NCBI RefSeq assembly: GCF_020171805.1
Contig: NZ_JAIVAF010000001.1
Coordinates: forward strand, 1,352,234-1,416,233
DNA: 64,000 nt
Reading direction: 5' to 3'
DNA from: Guptibacillus algicola
Lineage (GTDB): Bacteria; Bacillota; Bacilli; Bacillales; Guptibacillaceae
Part shown: positions 16,488 to 25,675 of the stretch, piece after piece
How the letters are laid out: each line of letters starts with the position of its first letter
Numbering within the stretch: the first letter of the stretch is position 1
The notes under the pieces: model-generated
What the model saw: only the letters and a program-made list of their open reading frames with translations
The model's database searches: none
Told to the model about the DNA's origin: nothing
Translations under genes and position numbers: made by a program

Positions 16488-17492
16488 ATATCCATTTGGA
16501 TTACTTAACTGCCAACGCCATGTATCACGGCACATTTCTTCAATTCCCTTTTCAGCCACCCAACCAAGTTCTTTTTTTGCTTTGGTTGAGTCAGCATAGC
16601 ATTCTCCAATATCTCCAGGACGACGGGGCGCAATTGAATACTTCACTTTTTTACCAGTAGCTTCTTCAAACGCTTTTACCATTTGAAGTACGCTATAACC
16701 GTTTCCGGTACCTAAGTTAAAAGCTTCAACTCCTGTTGTACCAAACAAATATTCAAGAGCTTTTATATGACCATTGGCCAAATCCATCACGTGAATATAA
16801 TCTCTTACACCTGTGCCATCAACAGTTTCATAATCATCTCCAAACACCTTAAGTTGCTCAAGCTTACCAATAGCAACCTGACTGATATATGGCATTAAGT
16901 TGTTGGGGAGACCGGTTGGGTCTTCACCAATTCTGCCGCTTATATGAGCACCAATTGGGTTAAAGTAACGAAGGAGTGCTACGCTCCAACGAGCATCACA
17001 TTCGTATAGAGTACGAAAAACCTGTTCGATCATAAGCTTAGTTTGACCATAGGGATTTGTTGCACACAAAGGTTCTTCTTCTGTAATAGGGACAGTTTTA
17101 GGATTACCATACACTGTTGCCGAGGAACTAAAGACAACTTTTCTAATGTTGTACTTTTCCATTACTTCACATAAAACAAAGGTTCCAGCTACATTATTGT
17201 AATAGTAATTTAGTGGCCTTGAAACGGATTCTCCAACCGCTTTTAATCCCGCAAAATGAATAACAGCATTTATATGATGTTCTTCGAATACCTTTTCAAG
17301 CGACTTCCGATCTAATAAATCAATTTTATAAAAAGGGATTTCTGTATCGGTTAGTTCGCGAACACGATTTAACGATTCAATATTGCTATTTGAAAGGTTG
17401 TCGACAACTACTACCTTATATCCCTGACTAATTAGCTGTACACATGTATGACTTCCTATATACCCTGCACCACCGGTCACCAATATAGCCAC
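16464..17492 (-). CDS. galE: UDP-glucose 4-epimerase
   Basis: A 342-residue extended SDR enzyme interconverting UDP-glucose and UDP-galactose (possibly also the N-acetyl forms). It has the NAD-binding GGAGYIG (7-13), the catalytic Ser/Thr region (SSSATVYG, about 122-129) and Tyr148-x3-Lys152 (YGQTK), and ends at normal length. It lies at the 3' end of the SinR-linked exopolysaccharide region, about 85 bases beyond sinR, and would supply UDP-galactose or UDP-GalNAc to it. A strong terminator closes the unit. Confidence 0.96.
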   Translation of the reverse strand: MAILVTGGAGYIGSHTCVQLISQGYKVVVVDNLSNSNIESLNRVRELTDTEIPFYKIDLLDRKSLEKVFEEHHINAVIHFAGLKAVGESVSRPLNYYYNNVAGTFVLCEVMEKYNIRKVVFSSSATVYGNPKTVPITEEEPLCATNPYGQTKLMIEQVFRTLYECDARWSVALLRYFNPIGAHISGRIGEDPTGLPNNLMPYISQVAIGKLEQLKVFGDDYETVDGTGVRDYIHVMDLANGHIKALEYLFGTTGVEAFNLGTGNGYSVLQMVKAFEEATGKKVKYSIAPRRPGDIGECYADSTKAKKELGWVAEKGIEEMCRDTWRWQLSNPNGYKLDQVHT

Positions 17493-17576
17493 TTTATGCC
17501 CGCCCCCTTGTTAGCAATAGATATTCCAAAACATCGCACGGTAGAGTAAATCAAACCGTTTATTTAAACCATTTTG

Positions 17577-17927
17577 CTATCCCTTCTCTTTAACACCCTG
17601 TTCTTTCTTCCACTTAATAAAAGAAATCAACTCCTTATAATCGCTCAAATTTCTCCCTTCAATCCCAGCACGTTCTGCTTCTTCAATAAATTTCTCCCAA
17701 CCAGAATCTTCTTGTTGATTAGTGTTTGTTTCTTCCGTACCAAGGATGTTGTGGATATTTGTATTCAATTCTTTGGCAATACGTGTTACTAAGTTAATGG
17801 AGGGATTATGTTTAATGTTTCTCTCAAGACTATTCAAATAAGACTTTGAAACATTTGATCGCTCTGCTAATTCACTTAAACTCAATCCGCTAGCCTTTCG
17901 ATACTTTCTAAGATTATCTCCAATCAT
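17577..17927 (-). CDS. sinR: SinR-type biofilm master regulator
   Basis: A 116-residue protein. The N-terminal XRE HTH (residues 5-60: YRKASGLSLSELAERSNVSK, then SYLNSLERN, NPSI) matches B. subtilis SinR closely. The C-terminal helical hairpin (DSGWEKFIEEAERAGI ... YKELISFIKWKK) is the SinI/SinR dimerisation motif. SinR represses exopolysaccharide and matrix operons by binding GTTCTYT boxes; two perfect paired boxes lie in this window at 27186-27201 and 37175-37190. No sinI gene adjoins it, so the antagonist is elsewhere or absent. Its closeness to the eps genes is unlike B. subtilis, where sinIR is unlinked. SlrR is an alternative name for this architecture. Confidence 0.92.
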   Translation of the reverse strand: MIGDNLRKYRKASGLSLSELAERSNVSKSYLNSLERNIKHNPSINLVTRIAKELNTNIHNILGTEETNTNQQEDSGWEKFIEEAERAGIEGRNLSDYKELISFIKWKKEQGVKEKG

Positions 17928-17971
17928 TCCACATCTTCACCTTCCTATTTGATGTCTTCCTCCCATAACAC

Positions 17972-19099
17972 TCAGGTTTTATTTGCTACACTTCGATGTG
18001 GCATAACGACAGACTCCGTTTCATTGGGTTTAGAGTCCTTCTTACGTCCCATTCCAATTTTTCCGCAAAAATAGTGTCCTAGCGGAATTTGATTCATGAT
18101 GTATGTCGCAATGATTGAGAGAACTACGCTGATAAAGGCATAGACAACTACTTGAAGAAGTGGAGGAATAGAGAGTGGCAGTAAGCTTAGACCAATATAA
18201 ATGAAAGCCATAAATAATGGATGAAACAAATAGATTCCAAAAGAGTATTGGCTTATATAAACAAAGAAATCTGGGACTCTTCGAACACTCATTCCGATAT
18301 AGTAGATAAAGAAAATCATACTCGTAGTAAAGAAGAGAATGTCGACCTGCTTTGATGATATTTTTCCGAAAACATCATAGTGATAAAGAAAAACACAAAG
18401 ACTTCCTGTTAGAATTGGTCCAATAAGAACTAGCTTTGAGTGGGTCTTAAGTAATGAGACAAACTCCGAATAATTTCTTCCACAATAATAAGCTAGAGCG
18501 AAATAAAACAGCCAACCTAGAAAGGGGATCCAATAGAATTTGTCCCAAATGTATTCACCAATAGGTGTTTGAATTGCTGGAACAAAATTAAAGAAACCTA
18601 AATAAGCACTAGTAATGATAAAGGTTATAGGAAGTACGATTTTAGGACTCCACTCTTTTAATCGAGAATGGAAGAAATAATAAAGGAAATAGAATTGAAG
18701 AATAATCAATATAAAATATCCATGGTAATCGCCCAGTAAAAGGTGTTTCCACCAGAATTGGAAAAACGCACTAGCAAAGGACATTTCAGAGCTACTTAGA
18801 GCAAGTTCCAACCCTTTCGATCCAGCGTAAAACGTTCCAAACAATAGATAAGGGAAAAGGACATATTTCACTCGTTTCCCCCAGAAATAGGTTGGCAGCT
18901 GATTGGGATAAGACCGAGCTAGAATAAAGATTGAAATAAAAACAAATGTAGGCGTTGCAAAAGTAAATAATAAATTCAGGGAATTAACAACACTGTTCGT
19001 TTCTAAGAACGATCTCGCAAAGGCGTGCAAGAAGACTATGCCTAGACAGGCCAAGCTCCTAAGTAAGAAAACTTCATCGATTGTTTTTCTTTGATCCAT
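17972..19099 (-). CDS. Membrane acyltransferase (acyltransferase 3 family)
   Basis: About 375 residues starting at ATG 19099 (MDQRKTIDEV), preceded by AAGGAAG; the open frame extends 26 codons further without support. Ten hydrophobic helices alternate with short loops. The family's first helix motif is present as FLLRSLACLGIVFLHAF, with the His used in acyl transfer (VFLHAFA). These enzymes O-acetylate or O-succinylate sugars of surface polysaccharides across the membrane. It is the last biosynthetic gene before sinR, so acetylation of the SinR-linked exopolysaccharide is likely. Confidence 0.85.
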   Translation of the reverse strand: MDQRKTIDEVFLLRSLACLGIVFLHAFARSFLETNSVVNSLNLLFTFATPTFVFISIFILARSYPNQLPTYFWGKRVKYVLFPYLLFGTFYAGSKGLELALSSSEMSFASAFFQFWWKHLLLGDYHGYFILIILQFYFLYYFFHSRLKEWSPKIVLPITFIITSAYLGFFNFVPAIQTPIGEYIWDKFYWIPFLGWLFYFALAYYCGRNYSEFVSLLKTHSKLVLIGPILTGSLCVFLYHYDVFGKISSKQVDILFFTTSMIFFIYYIGMSVRRVPDFFVYISQYSFGIYLFHPLFMAFIYIGLSLLPLSIPPLLQVVVYAFISVVLSIIATYIMNQIPLGHYFCGKIGMGRKKDSKPNETESVVMPHRSVANKT

Positions 19100-19121
19100 T
19101 CGTTCACTTCCTTTCTTTAAA

Positions 19122-19760
19122 CTATGAGAAGAAATAGCTCTCAAATTTATACAGTTGTCTTTTCGCAAAAGCTCCATGAATACCTATGAAATTTCCAATT
19201 AGCTTAATGTACTCACTTCCAGTTACACCGATACTATACTTATCTGCCCACCACCGCTCTGGGAGATAGTCACTCTCTGTACTGATAAATGTTAATTCAA
19301 TACCACCGTCATTAAAGGTACGATCATAAATTAGCTTTGTTCTTCTCATGTGGTAATCGGATGAAACAATAAGAGCAGAGGTCATATCCTCACTTTGCAT
19401 CAATTCTTTTGAATATTTTGCACTGGCTAACGTACTTGTAGACTCATAATCTGTGTACACATTTTCGTAGGTTATCTCATCATTCACCCTCTTAAAATCA
19501 GCTGCGGAAAAACCACGAGCATTGGTTAAAACAATTTTATTAGAAAAGCCTTGTTCGATGAGAGTTAACCCCTTATCTACACGACCCTCTCCACCACTTA
19601 ACACAAAAATGACATCAGCCTGTTTTGCTTGTTGGTCAATAACCAACCAACGACCAGCAAAAAGAAGGAAGAAGAAGGGGATGGCAAAAACTATCAACCA
19701 ATAAACAGAATTCCTAGTCGACAATTTCTTAGTTTTATTTACAATTGGAGTGGGGCTCAT
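19122..19760 (-). CDS. DUF218 (YdcF/SanA/ElyC-like) membrane protein
   Basis: About 212 residues. I prefer ATG 19760 (MSPTPIVNKTKK), seven bases after GGGTGA; the open frame reaches a weak GTG at 19796. One TM helix (VYWLIVFAIPFFFLLFAG) leads to an external DUF218 domain: DVIFVLSGGEGRVDKG, then NKIVLTNARG, then the conserved T/SxxxA and ALIVSSDYHMRR signatures. Relatives act in envelope glycan or undecaprenyl-phosphate metabolism, but the reaction is not defined. Its place between acyltransferase and dehydratase genes suggests a part in exopolysaccharide assembly. It overlaps the small gene upstream by 26 bases. Confidence 0.8.
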   Translation of the reverse strand: MSPTPIVNKTKKLSTRNSVYWLIVFAIPFFFLLFAGRWLVIDQQAKQADVIFVLSGGEGRVDKGLTLIEQGFSNKIVLTNARGFSAADFKRVNDEITYENVYTDYESTSTLASAKYSKELMQSEDMTSALIVSSDYHMRRTKLIYDRTFNDGGIELTFISTESDYLPERWWADKYSIGVTGSEYIKLIGNFIGIHGAFAKRQLYKFESYFFS

Positions 19761-19947
19761 TAGAATCACCCGTATCTTTTTTTGGGATGTATTCACTGTC
19801 TAGTAAATATTTAAGAAAGATGAACTTCAATTCATCTACAGTTTTCTCAGCAGTTAGAGTACTTCCTTTATTCCTTTCTATTTCTTTAACATACTGTCTG
19901 ATTTCTAGAAAAAGTTCTCTGTACTCCGTTCCTCCCCCTTCTTTCAA
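19735..19947 (-). CDS. Hypothetical 70-residue protein
   Basis: A charged, helical protein with no TM segment or known motif (for example EIRQYVKEIERNKGS, TVDELKFIFLKYLL). The start is a TTG with GAGGATG about eight bases upstream; a strong GGGGGAGG lies just inside the frame but has no start codon behind it. It overlaps the DUF218 gene by 26 bases in another frame, as operon genes in this region often do. I do not recognise it and cannot assign a function; it could be a small cytosolic adaptor of the polysaccharide pathway. Confidence 0.5.
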   Translation of the reverse strand: MKEGGGTEYRELFLEIRQYVKEIERNKGSTLTAEKTVDELKFIFLKYLLDSEYIPKKDTGDSNEPHSNCK

Positions 19948-20089
19948 GAAGGTGCATCCTCAATTACTAAATAATCCATGTATCTTATTCTTCCATCGAA
20001 TTTCTCCTCTACTAGACTCAGCAAAATAGGAAATGGTAAAACATGAAGAACATTTTTTTTCGTAGACACTTGAAACGTAACCTCCCTCT

Positions 20090-21946
20090 TTAAATACTCA
20101 CGGCTTCTGATCCTTTATGTGGAACAGGATGATTCGCAATCGATAAGAGTACCTCTCTTACAACGGACTTGTCCTTAGACCAACACTCATCTACCCTCTC
20201 AATTACTTCATTCACATTGACTTCAACTGACTTACCGATATAGATCTTAGGATAGATTTGCTTTTCTCGAACTTCATAATCATTGAGTAATTCCTCGTAT
20301 AGTTTTTCACCGGGTCTCATCCCTGTGAACTCAATTCCTATATCGTCTGCTGAAAGACCTGATAACCGTATTAAGTTGTGTGCTAAGTCGAGAATTTTAA
20401 CTGGGTCGCCCATGTCTAGAACAAAGATTTCTCCACCTTTAGCAAGAGCGCCAGCTTGAAGAACCAACTTTGAGGCTTCTGGAATCGTCATAAAGTACCG
20501 TTCCATTTCTGGATGGGTTATGGTGACAGGTCCGCCCTTTCGGATTTGTTCTTTGAACAATGGGATGACACTTCCCCGACTACCTAGTACATTTCCAAAA
20601 CGAACAGCTACAAACCTTGTCTTACTTTTCTTATCAAGATTTTGAACAATCATTTCAGCTATTCGCTTGGTCGCTCCCATTACGCTTGTCGGATTAACAG
20701 CCTTATCACTTGAAATCATCACAAACGTCTCGACACCAGCTACATCAGCGGCTTCAGCTACATTACGAGTTCCGTAAACATTATTTTTAATCGCCTCTTC
20801 TGGGTTTCGTTCCATTAATGGTACATGTTTATGAGCCGCTGCATGGAATACAGCCTTTGGACGATAATGAACCATGAGTTTTAAAATTTTTTCACGATCC
20901 TTAATATCCGCAATTTCCGTGGTGAATCTAGTGTCCGTTCCAAAGTTTGTATTTAGTTCCATCTCAATTGAATAGATACTGTTCTCTCCATGTCCTAACA
21001 ATATGATTTGAGAGGGCTGGTAACTTGATAGCTGTCTGCATATTTCTGAACCAATTGAACCTCCTGCACCAGTTACTAGAATCACATTTCCTTTTACAAG
21101 TTTCTCAATTGAATCTGTATCTAATTGGATTGATGGCCTCCCAAGTAAATCACCAATTTCAACATTTCGAATATCACTAACGGATACTTTGCCTGTTACA
21201 AGATCCTCAAACATTGGTATCATTTGAGTGGTGGCGTTTGTTTTGTTGCACTCCTGATAAATCTTGTGCAACTCTTTTTTACTTAATGAAGGGATTGCAA
21301 TCACAATCGTTTCGATACCTAACTTCTCTACATTCTCAGTCAGAGAATCTGTGCCACCGACTACGGGTAAACACATAATATCAAGATTTTGCTTTCGTTT
21401 ATCATCATCGATAAAAGCAACAGGCTGGAGTCCGCTTTCCTGGTTATATTTTAACTGCCGTGCAACGAGGGTTCCTGCGCAACCCGCCCCTACAATAAGT
21501 GTGGGTTTCATTTGTTTATAACTCTTTAAAGAGTTTCTTTCTTGATAAATTCTCCAAGAAAAACGTGTGCCACTAATTAAAAACAATTGAATCATCCATG
21601 TTGAAGCTAATACTCTAAAGAAAATGTCTTGCATGAAAACATACTGACAAAGTGCAGCTACTATGACAGATAAGCTTACAGCTTTGAGAATGATGATTAA
21701 TTCCCCTATGCTCGCATATTCCCAAGCTCGTTTATACATCTTATAGTAATGTGCAAAGATGTGATGACTGAGTATGAGAGTAATCGAGATAACTAGAAGT
21801 GGTATTGTAAACACTTCAGATACAGGAAATAATGAGATGGTACTAATATAAACAGAAGTGAATACAATAACCGAGTCTAGTAACATAGCACTCCATAGCT
21901 TATTCTGTAACTTCAATCCTACCAGCCCCTTTACTTCCCTTTTCAT
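20090..21946 (-). CDS. epsC: UDP-sugar 4,6-dehydratase (EpsC/PglF/CapD family)
   Basis: A 618-residue membrane enzyme. Four N-terminal TM helices (about 15-125) are followed by a CoA-binding-like Rossmann fold (LIVGAGCAGTLVARQL, about 150) and a catalytic SDR domain (ILVTGAGGSIGSEI, about 290). The active site is of the retaining 4,6-dehydratase type: SSDKAVNPT and MGATK, with Met in place of the usual Tyr. It makes the UDP-4-keto-6-deoxy sugar used by the aminotransferase gene just upstream. A SinR-like box (GTTCTTTATAAAGAAT on the minus strand) abuts the start codon and the ribosome site is weak, so a downstream TTG start is possible. Confidence 0.92.
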   Translation of the reverse strand: MKREVKGLVGLKLQNKLWSAMLLDSVIVFTSVYISTISLFPVSEVFTIPLLVISITLILSHHIFAHYYKMYKRAWEYASIGELIIILKAVSLSVIVAALCQYVFMQDIFFRVLASTWMIQLFLISGTRFSWRIYQERNSLKSYKQMKPTLIVGAGCAGTLVARQLKYNQESGLQPVAFIDDDKRKQNLDIMCLPVVGGTDSLTENVEKLGIETIVIAIPSLSKKELHKIYQECNKTNATTQMIPMFEDLVTGKVSVSDIRNVEIGDLLGRPSIQLDTDSIEKLVKGNVILVTGAGGSIGSEICRQLSSYQPSQIILLGHGENSIYSIEMELNTNFGTDTRFTTEIADIKDREKILKLMVHYRPKAVFHAAAHKHVPLMERNPEEAIKNNVYGTRNVAEAADVAGVETFVMISSDKAVNPTSVMGATKRIAEMIVQNLDKKSKTRFVAVRFGNVLGSRGSVIPLFKEQIRKGGPVTITHPEMERYFMTIPEASKLVLQAGALAKGGEIFVLDMGDPVKILDLAHNLIRLSGLSADDIGIEFTGMRPGEKLYEELLNDYEVREKQIYPKIYIGKSVEVNVNEVIERVDECWSKDKSVVREVLLSIANHPVPHKGSEAVSI

Positions 21947-21960
21947 TCTTTATAAAGAAC
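21945..21960 (-). promoter_or_regulatory. SinR-like box next to the epsC start
   Basis: On the minus strand it reads GTTCTTTATAAAGAAT: one full GTTCTYT heptamer and an inverted second copy with one change. It touches the start codon, so binding there would block transcription or translation locally. Confidence 0.45.
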
Positions 21961-21976
21961 GACCAGACATGACTCT

Positions 21977-23194
21977 TTATCTGAAACTTTCAATCCGGAC
22001 CATAGGACTTTTTGACTTCTCCTGTAAGTTTTCTTTCAACACTGAAATTACCCTTTTTTGTTCTGCTTCCGTCATGTTCGTACCTGATGGGAGACAAATC
22101 CCTGTACGAAATAACTTTTCACTGACGCTCACATCATTTATCGAATGGGAATATAACCGATGGTTCTTAAATAATGGTTGGAGATGGAGTGGTTTCCAAA
22201 GCGGTCTTGCTTCAATATTTTCTCTTTCAAGTGCCTTCACGAAATCTTCTGGATACTTGCCCCATAGAGTTGGGTCGATGGTCATAGTGGTCAACCAACG
22301 ATTATGGTACATCCCTTCCGCTTCTGGCATAAATGAAACTCCTTCAATATTCTTGAATGCTTCTTTATATTTGGTAAATAGCTTACGCTTCTTTTCCACC
22401 CTCTCATCGATTACTTGAAGCTGTGGAATCCCCATTCCAGCTAGTATATTACTCATCCGATAGTTGTACCCAACTTGACTATGTTCATAATGGAGGGCTT
22501 TATCTTTTGCTTGTGTAGCATAGTACCTTGCTTGATCAATCGCGTCTTGATCATTTGAAACCAGCATCCCTCCACCAGAAGTGGAAATAATTTTATTCCC
22601 ATTAAACGAATAAACACCGTACTTCCCCATGCTGCCAGTTTTCTTATTTTTGTATAAACCACCCAATGATTCTGCAGCGTCTTCAATAACCGGAACATTG
22701 TAATAGTTACATATCGCAAGGATGTCATCCATCTTTGCACTTTGACCATATAGATGAACAACAATAACAGCTTTCGGTAATTTCTTCTCTTTCACAGCTT
22801 CTTCAAATGCTTGATGTAATGCAGTTGGCGACATATTCCATGTCTCAGGCTCCGAATCGATAAAGACTGGTGTTCCTCTTTCATACAAGATAGGATTAGC
22901 ACTCGCTATAAATGTAAAGCTAGAACAAAAGACATGGTCCCCTGGTTCAACACCAATTAAACGCAGAGCAAGGTGGATAGCAGCAGTCCCAGAACTTACT
23001 GCAAGGGCCCCCTTTACATTCGTATAGGTTTTGATTTGATTTTCAAACGCATCTACATTTGGTCCAAGGGGTGCAATCCAATTGGATTCGAATGCTTTAG
23101 AGATATACACTTGTTCTTTACCGGTCATATGAGGTGGAGATAAGTAGATTCGTTTATGATTTTCTATATTCATAACCTCCCTTGTGATAGTCAT
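21977..23194 (-). CDS. PLP-dependent sugar aminotransferase (DegT/DnrJ/EryC1 family)
   Basis: A 405-residue enzyme of the PglE/EpsN type that aminates the 4-keto sugar made by the EpsC-type dehydratase. Visible motifs are the PLP-phosphate region SSGTAAIHLAL, the EDAAESLG segment with the cofactor-contacting Asp, and the Schiff-base Lys in FNGNKIISTSGGG. The start at 23194 overlaps the stop of the GNAT gene (ATGA) after GGTGGGGGG; a second ATG at 23173 follows GGGAGG but only two bases away. It belongs to the dehydratase-aminotransferase-acetyltransferase-phosphoglycosyltransferase block that builds a bacillosamine-type first sugar. Confidence 0.9.
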   Translation of the reverse strand: MTITREVMNIENHKRIYLSPPHMTGKEQVYISKAFESNWIAPLGPNVDAFENQIKTYTNVKGALAVSSGTAAIHLALRLIGVEPGDHVFCSSFTFIASANPILYERGTPVFIDSEPETWNMSPTALHQAFEEAVKEKKLPKAVIVVHLYGQSAKMDDILAICNYYNVPVIEDAAESLGGLYKNKKTGSMGKYGVYSFNGNKIISTSGGGMLVSNDQDAIDQARYYATQAKDKALHYEHSQVGYNYRMSNILAGMGIPQLQVIDERVEKKRKLFTKYKEAFKNIEGVSFMPEAEGMYHNRWLTTMTIDPTLWGKYPEDFVKALERENIEARPLWKPLHLQPLFKNHRLYSHSINDVSVSEKLFRTGICLPSGTNMTEAEQKRVISVLKENLQEKSKSPMVRIESFR

Positions 23195-23955
23195 ATACCC
23201 CCCACCTGGTGTAATATGCCCTTCCTCATCCGATGACTTGTGCTTACCTTTTTAAATCCGTCTACAGAAGATTGTTTGCTCAGCAACAAGAGATTACGGT
23301 CTTCGTCAATCTCTTTTAGAGCAACAAGCAAATCCGTATCTAGTAAACATTTATCACTAATACGAAAATGTGAGCTATTAATGCGCCCTATCCCATACTC
23401 ACCTATACTTGTTGCAATGTTGATAACTGAGAAACCATACTTACCATGATGTTCTTTGGCTTGATCAAAGTTAGTAATATGAAAATTTCCGCCTTCTCTT
23501 CGCTCTATCAGATTTTGTGGAGAAGTGTACCAGTGAGTTAAGTCAATTTGTTCAAAGCCCATTTTTTCATACCATGCTTTTGCAAATATGTTATCGTCGA
23601 ACACATCAAGAGCAAGACATATCATTGATCGCCTTTCCAAAGAAGATAATCCGTGATGGTACAATTTGCGCCCAATTCCCAAGCCTCGTGCCTTCTTAGA
23701 GGTAGCAATATTGTTCAAAAATAGTTGGTTATCGGTTATCCTCCACTCTGTAAATCCAAGCAAATGATTTTCATAATATGCTCCGAAAAACTTCACATCC
23801 ACTGAATTAGACATGCTTTTTTTTACAAATTCACTATATTTCGGAGAGCTATATATGGTAAGTGGAAAAACGTTATGTTTAATTCCCGATTCTATCAATC
23901 TAGAAATAGAGCCAGCATCCGTCTCAAGAAGTGGTTGAATTTGAAGACTCTTCAT
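23191..23955 (-). CDS. GNAT N-acetyltransferase, probable amino-sugar acetylase
   Basis: A 254-residue protein. The GNAT fold covers about residues 1-150, with the acetyl-CoA loop KKARGLGIGRKLYHHGL (about 88-104) and the C-terminal AKAWYEKMGFEQI. A second domain of about 100 residues (from FHITNFDQ) is not recognised. It lies between the sugar aminotransferase and phosphoglycosyltransferase genes, where bacilli and Campylobacter usually have a left-handed beta-helix acetyltransferase (EpsM/PglD). WecD, a GNAT acting on a 4-amino-6-deoxy sugar, shows that the fold can do this job. N-acetylation of the 4-amino group is therefore inferred. Confidence 0.78.
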   Translation of the reverse strand: MKSLQIQPLLETDAGSISRLIESGIKHNVFPLTIYSSPKYSEFVKKSMSNSVDVKFFGAYYENHLLGFTEWRITDNQLFLNNIATSKKARGLGIGRKLYHHGLSSLERRSMICLALDVFDDNIFAKAWYEKMGFEQIDLTHWYTSPQNLIERREGGNFHITNFDQAKEHHGKYGFSVINIATSIGEYGIGRINSSHFRISDKCLLDTDLLVALKEIDEDRNLLLLSKQSSVDGFKKVSTSHRMRKGILHQVGGI

Positions 23956-23978
23956 CTAAAGAACTCCTTTTTGTCGTA

Positions 23979-24581
23979 TTAAACTTTGAGTTTCCGTTCC
24001 ATATCAAAGTCCATTAAATGATCTCCTGGTACATCAAGAATACTCTCTCTTCGTAAGACTTTTACTACGGTTACCAACATAATCTTTATGTCTAACCAGG
24101 TAGTAGCTTCCTCAACATACTGGACATCAAGTTCAAATCGTTCTTCCCACTTAAGCGTATTTCTACCTGCTATTTGAGCAAGTCCTGTTATACCAGGTCT
24201 TACTTCGTGTCGCTTACGTTCTCTTTCTGAGTAATAAGGTAGGTATTTCACTAGCAAAGGTCTTGGACCCACAAGACTCATTTCTCCTTTTATGACGTTG
24301 ATCAGCTGTGGAATCTCATCTAGACTTAATCTTCTAAGAATCTTCCCAGTACGAGTTAGTCGAACCGAGTCTGGGAGCAAACTGCCTTCCTTATCCCTTT
24401 CATCAGACATTGTGCGTAACTTATATACAGTAAAAACCTCATTTTTATAGCCTATTCTTTCTTGTTTGAAAAATATATGTGCCCCCAACTTAATCCTAAT
24501 TGCAATACAAGCAATTAAGAGGAATGGAGATAACATCAGTAGAGTAAAAGCACTAATACTCAAATCAATTGCACGTTTCAA
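23979..24581 (-). CDS. Phosphoglycosyltransferase, initiating (PglC/EpsL type)
   Basis: About 200 residues. I choose TTG 24581 because a full GGAGGTG site lies seven bases upstream; the ATG at 24620 overlaps the previous stop but lacks a site. One N-terminal hydrophobic membrane hairpin (LSISAFTLLMLSPFLLIACIAIRI) is followed by KQERIGYKNEVFTVYKLRTM, the catalytic [21 protein letters not shown] and the C-terminal VRPGITGLAQI signatures. It transfers a sugar phosphate from UDP-sugar to undecaprenyl phosphate, starting the repeat unit. With the upstream amino-sugar genes, the donor is probably UDP-diNAc-bacillosamine. Confidence 0.92.
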   Translation of the reverse strand: MKRAIDLSISAFTLLMLSPFLLIACIAIRIKLGAHIFFKQERIGYKNEVFTVYKLRTMSDERDKEGSLLPDSVRLTRTGKILRRLSLDEIPQLINVIKGEMSLVGPRPLLVKYLPYYSERERKRHEVRPGITGLAQIAGRNTLKWEERFELDVQYVEEATTWLDIKIMLVTVVKVLRRESILDVPGDHLMDFDMERKLKV

Positions 24582-24616
24582 AACATCACCTCCATTCCAT
24601 TCTTTATTGAGAACAA

Positions 24617-25675
24617 TCATTTATGGCTAACCTGCATATACGCTTCCATCGTTCGTTCTACCATTTTTCCCATCGAAAATTCTGACTCTACTCTTTCTCT
24701 TGCACGCACAACTAACTGGCGGCTTATATCCTCATTTTCAAGTACATGATAAATAATGTCACAAAATTCATCTACACTATACTGTCTTACTAGGAAACCT
24801 GTTTCATTATGAATGACTGCTTCTTTTACGCCTCCTACCTCTACTGCGAGGAGGGGAGTGCCTGTAGCCATTGCCTCAAGCATTACCATGGGAAATACTT
24901 CTCTTTTTGAAGTTAATAGAAGCAAATCCATCTCCCTTATAAATTTTCCCGGATTAGAAACATTACCTAGTAACGTAATATTCTGTACTCCTAATGATTC
25001 GATTTGATTTATGATGGATGCATGTTCAGGTCCATCTCCAGCAATATAGAATTGAAGATGAGGAACATCTTTAAACTCATTCGCAACCTGGACAAAGAGC
25101 TTATGATTCTTTTCTTCAGATAACCTAGCCAAAATACCAATTTTGAAGTGAGTGCTTTTTTGTTTTGAGCTAAAATAAAACTTTTCTATGTCAACTCCAT
25201 TATAAACAGTTGTGACTTTAGATGGTTGAACGCCTTTGTTTATGAGATTCTCTTTCTCAAATTCACTAACAGCAATGACCCGATCAACGTATTTATTGAC
25301 GATACTAGCAAAAAGGAAAGAGTATTTCTCAAGCGCCGTAATATTGTGCTTTGTATAAATAATGGCAAAAGTTTTTTTTCTTCCGAGCGTTAACTTAACC
25401 ATAAGAAGATACAATACCATACGTAAGCTATTAGCATGAGCCACCTCGATATCCCGTTTTACTATTAGTCTCCTGATACTTCTCACATTCGTTAAATGGT
25501 TGGTTCTGCTCATACAATAAAAATTCTCTTTATGTTTAATTTGAGATTGTAACTCACCTGGACCGGCAGCCGTGTAAACGGTAAAGTCTTGTGCATGTAT
25601 TTCATTTTCAAGCCGACAAAAGTAATTCTCCGCTCCACCATGAATAAGTTTGTCCGTAAGAATTAAGAGATTCAT
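24617..25675 (-). CDS. Glycosyltransferase family 4 (EpsF/EpsD-like)
   Basis: A 352-residue GT-B enzyme. The N-terminal half starts MNLLILTDKLIHGGAENYF, with the GGAE acceptor-side motif. The C-terminal half has VYNGVDIEKF, then GILARLSEEKNH (donor site), and the E-x7-E motif in LLTSKREVFPMVMLEAMATG. It adds a sugar to the lipid-linked repeat unit on the cytosolic face. Its stop overlaps the alternative start of the phosphoglycosyltransferase gene. The sugar specificity cannot be read from the sequence. Confidence 0.9.
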   Translation of the reverse strand: MNLLILTDKLIHGGAENYFCRLENEIHAQDFTVYTAAGPGELQSQIKHKENFYCMSRTNHLTNVRSIRRLIVKRDIEVAHANSLRMVLYLLMVKLTLGRKKTFAIIYTKHNITALEKYSFLFASIVNKYVDRVIAVSEFEKENLINKGVQPSKVTTVYNGVDIEKFYFSSKQKSTHFKIGILARLSEEKNHKLFVQVANEFKDVPHLQFYIAGDGPEHASIINQIESLGVQNITLLGNVSNPGKFIREMDLLLLTSKREVFPMVMLEAMATGTPLLAVEVGGVKEAVIHNETGFLVRQYSVDEFCDIIYHVLENEDISRQLVVRARERVESEFSMGKMVERTMEAYMQVSHK

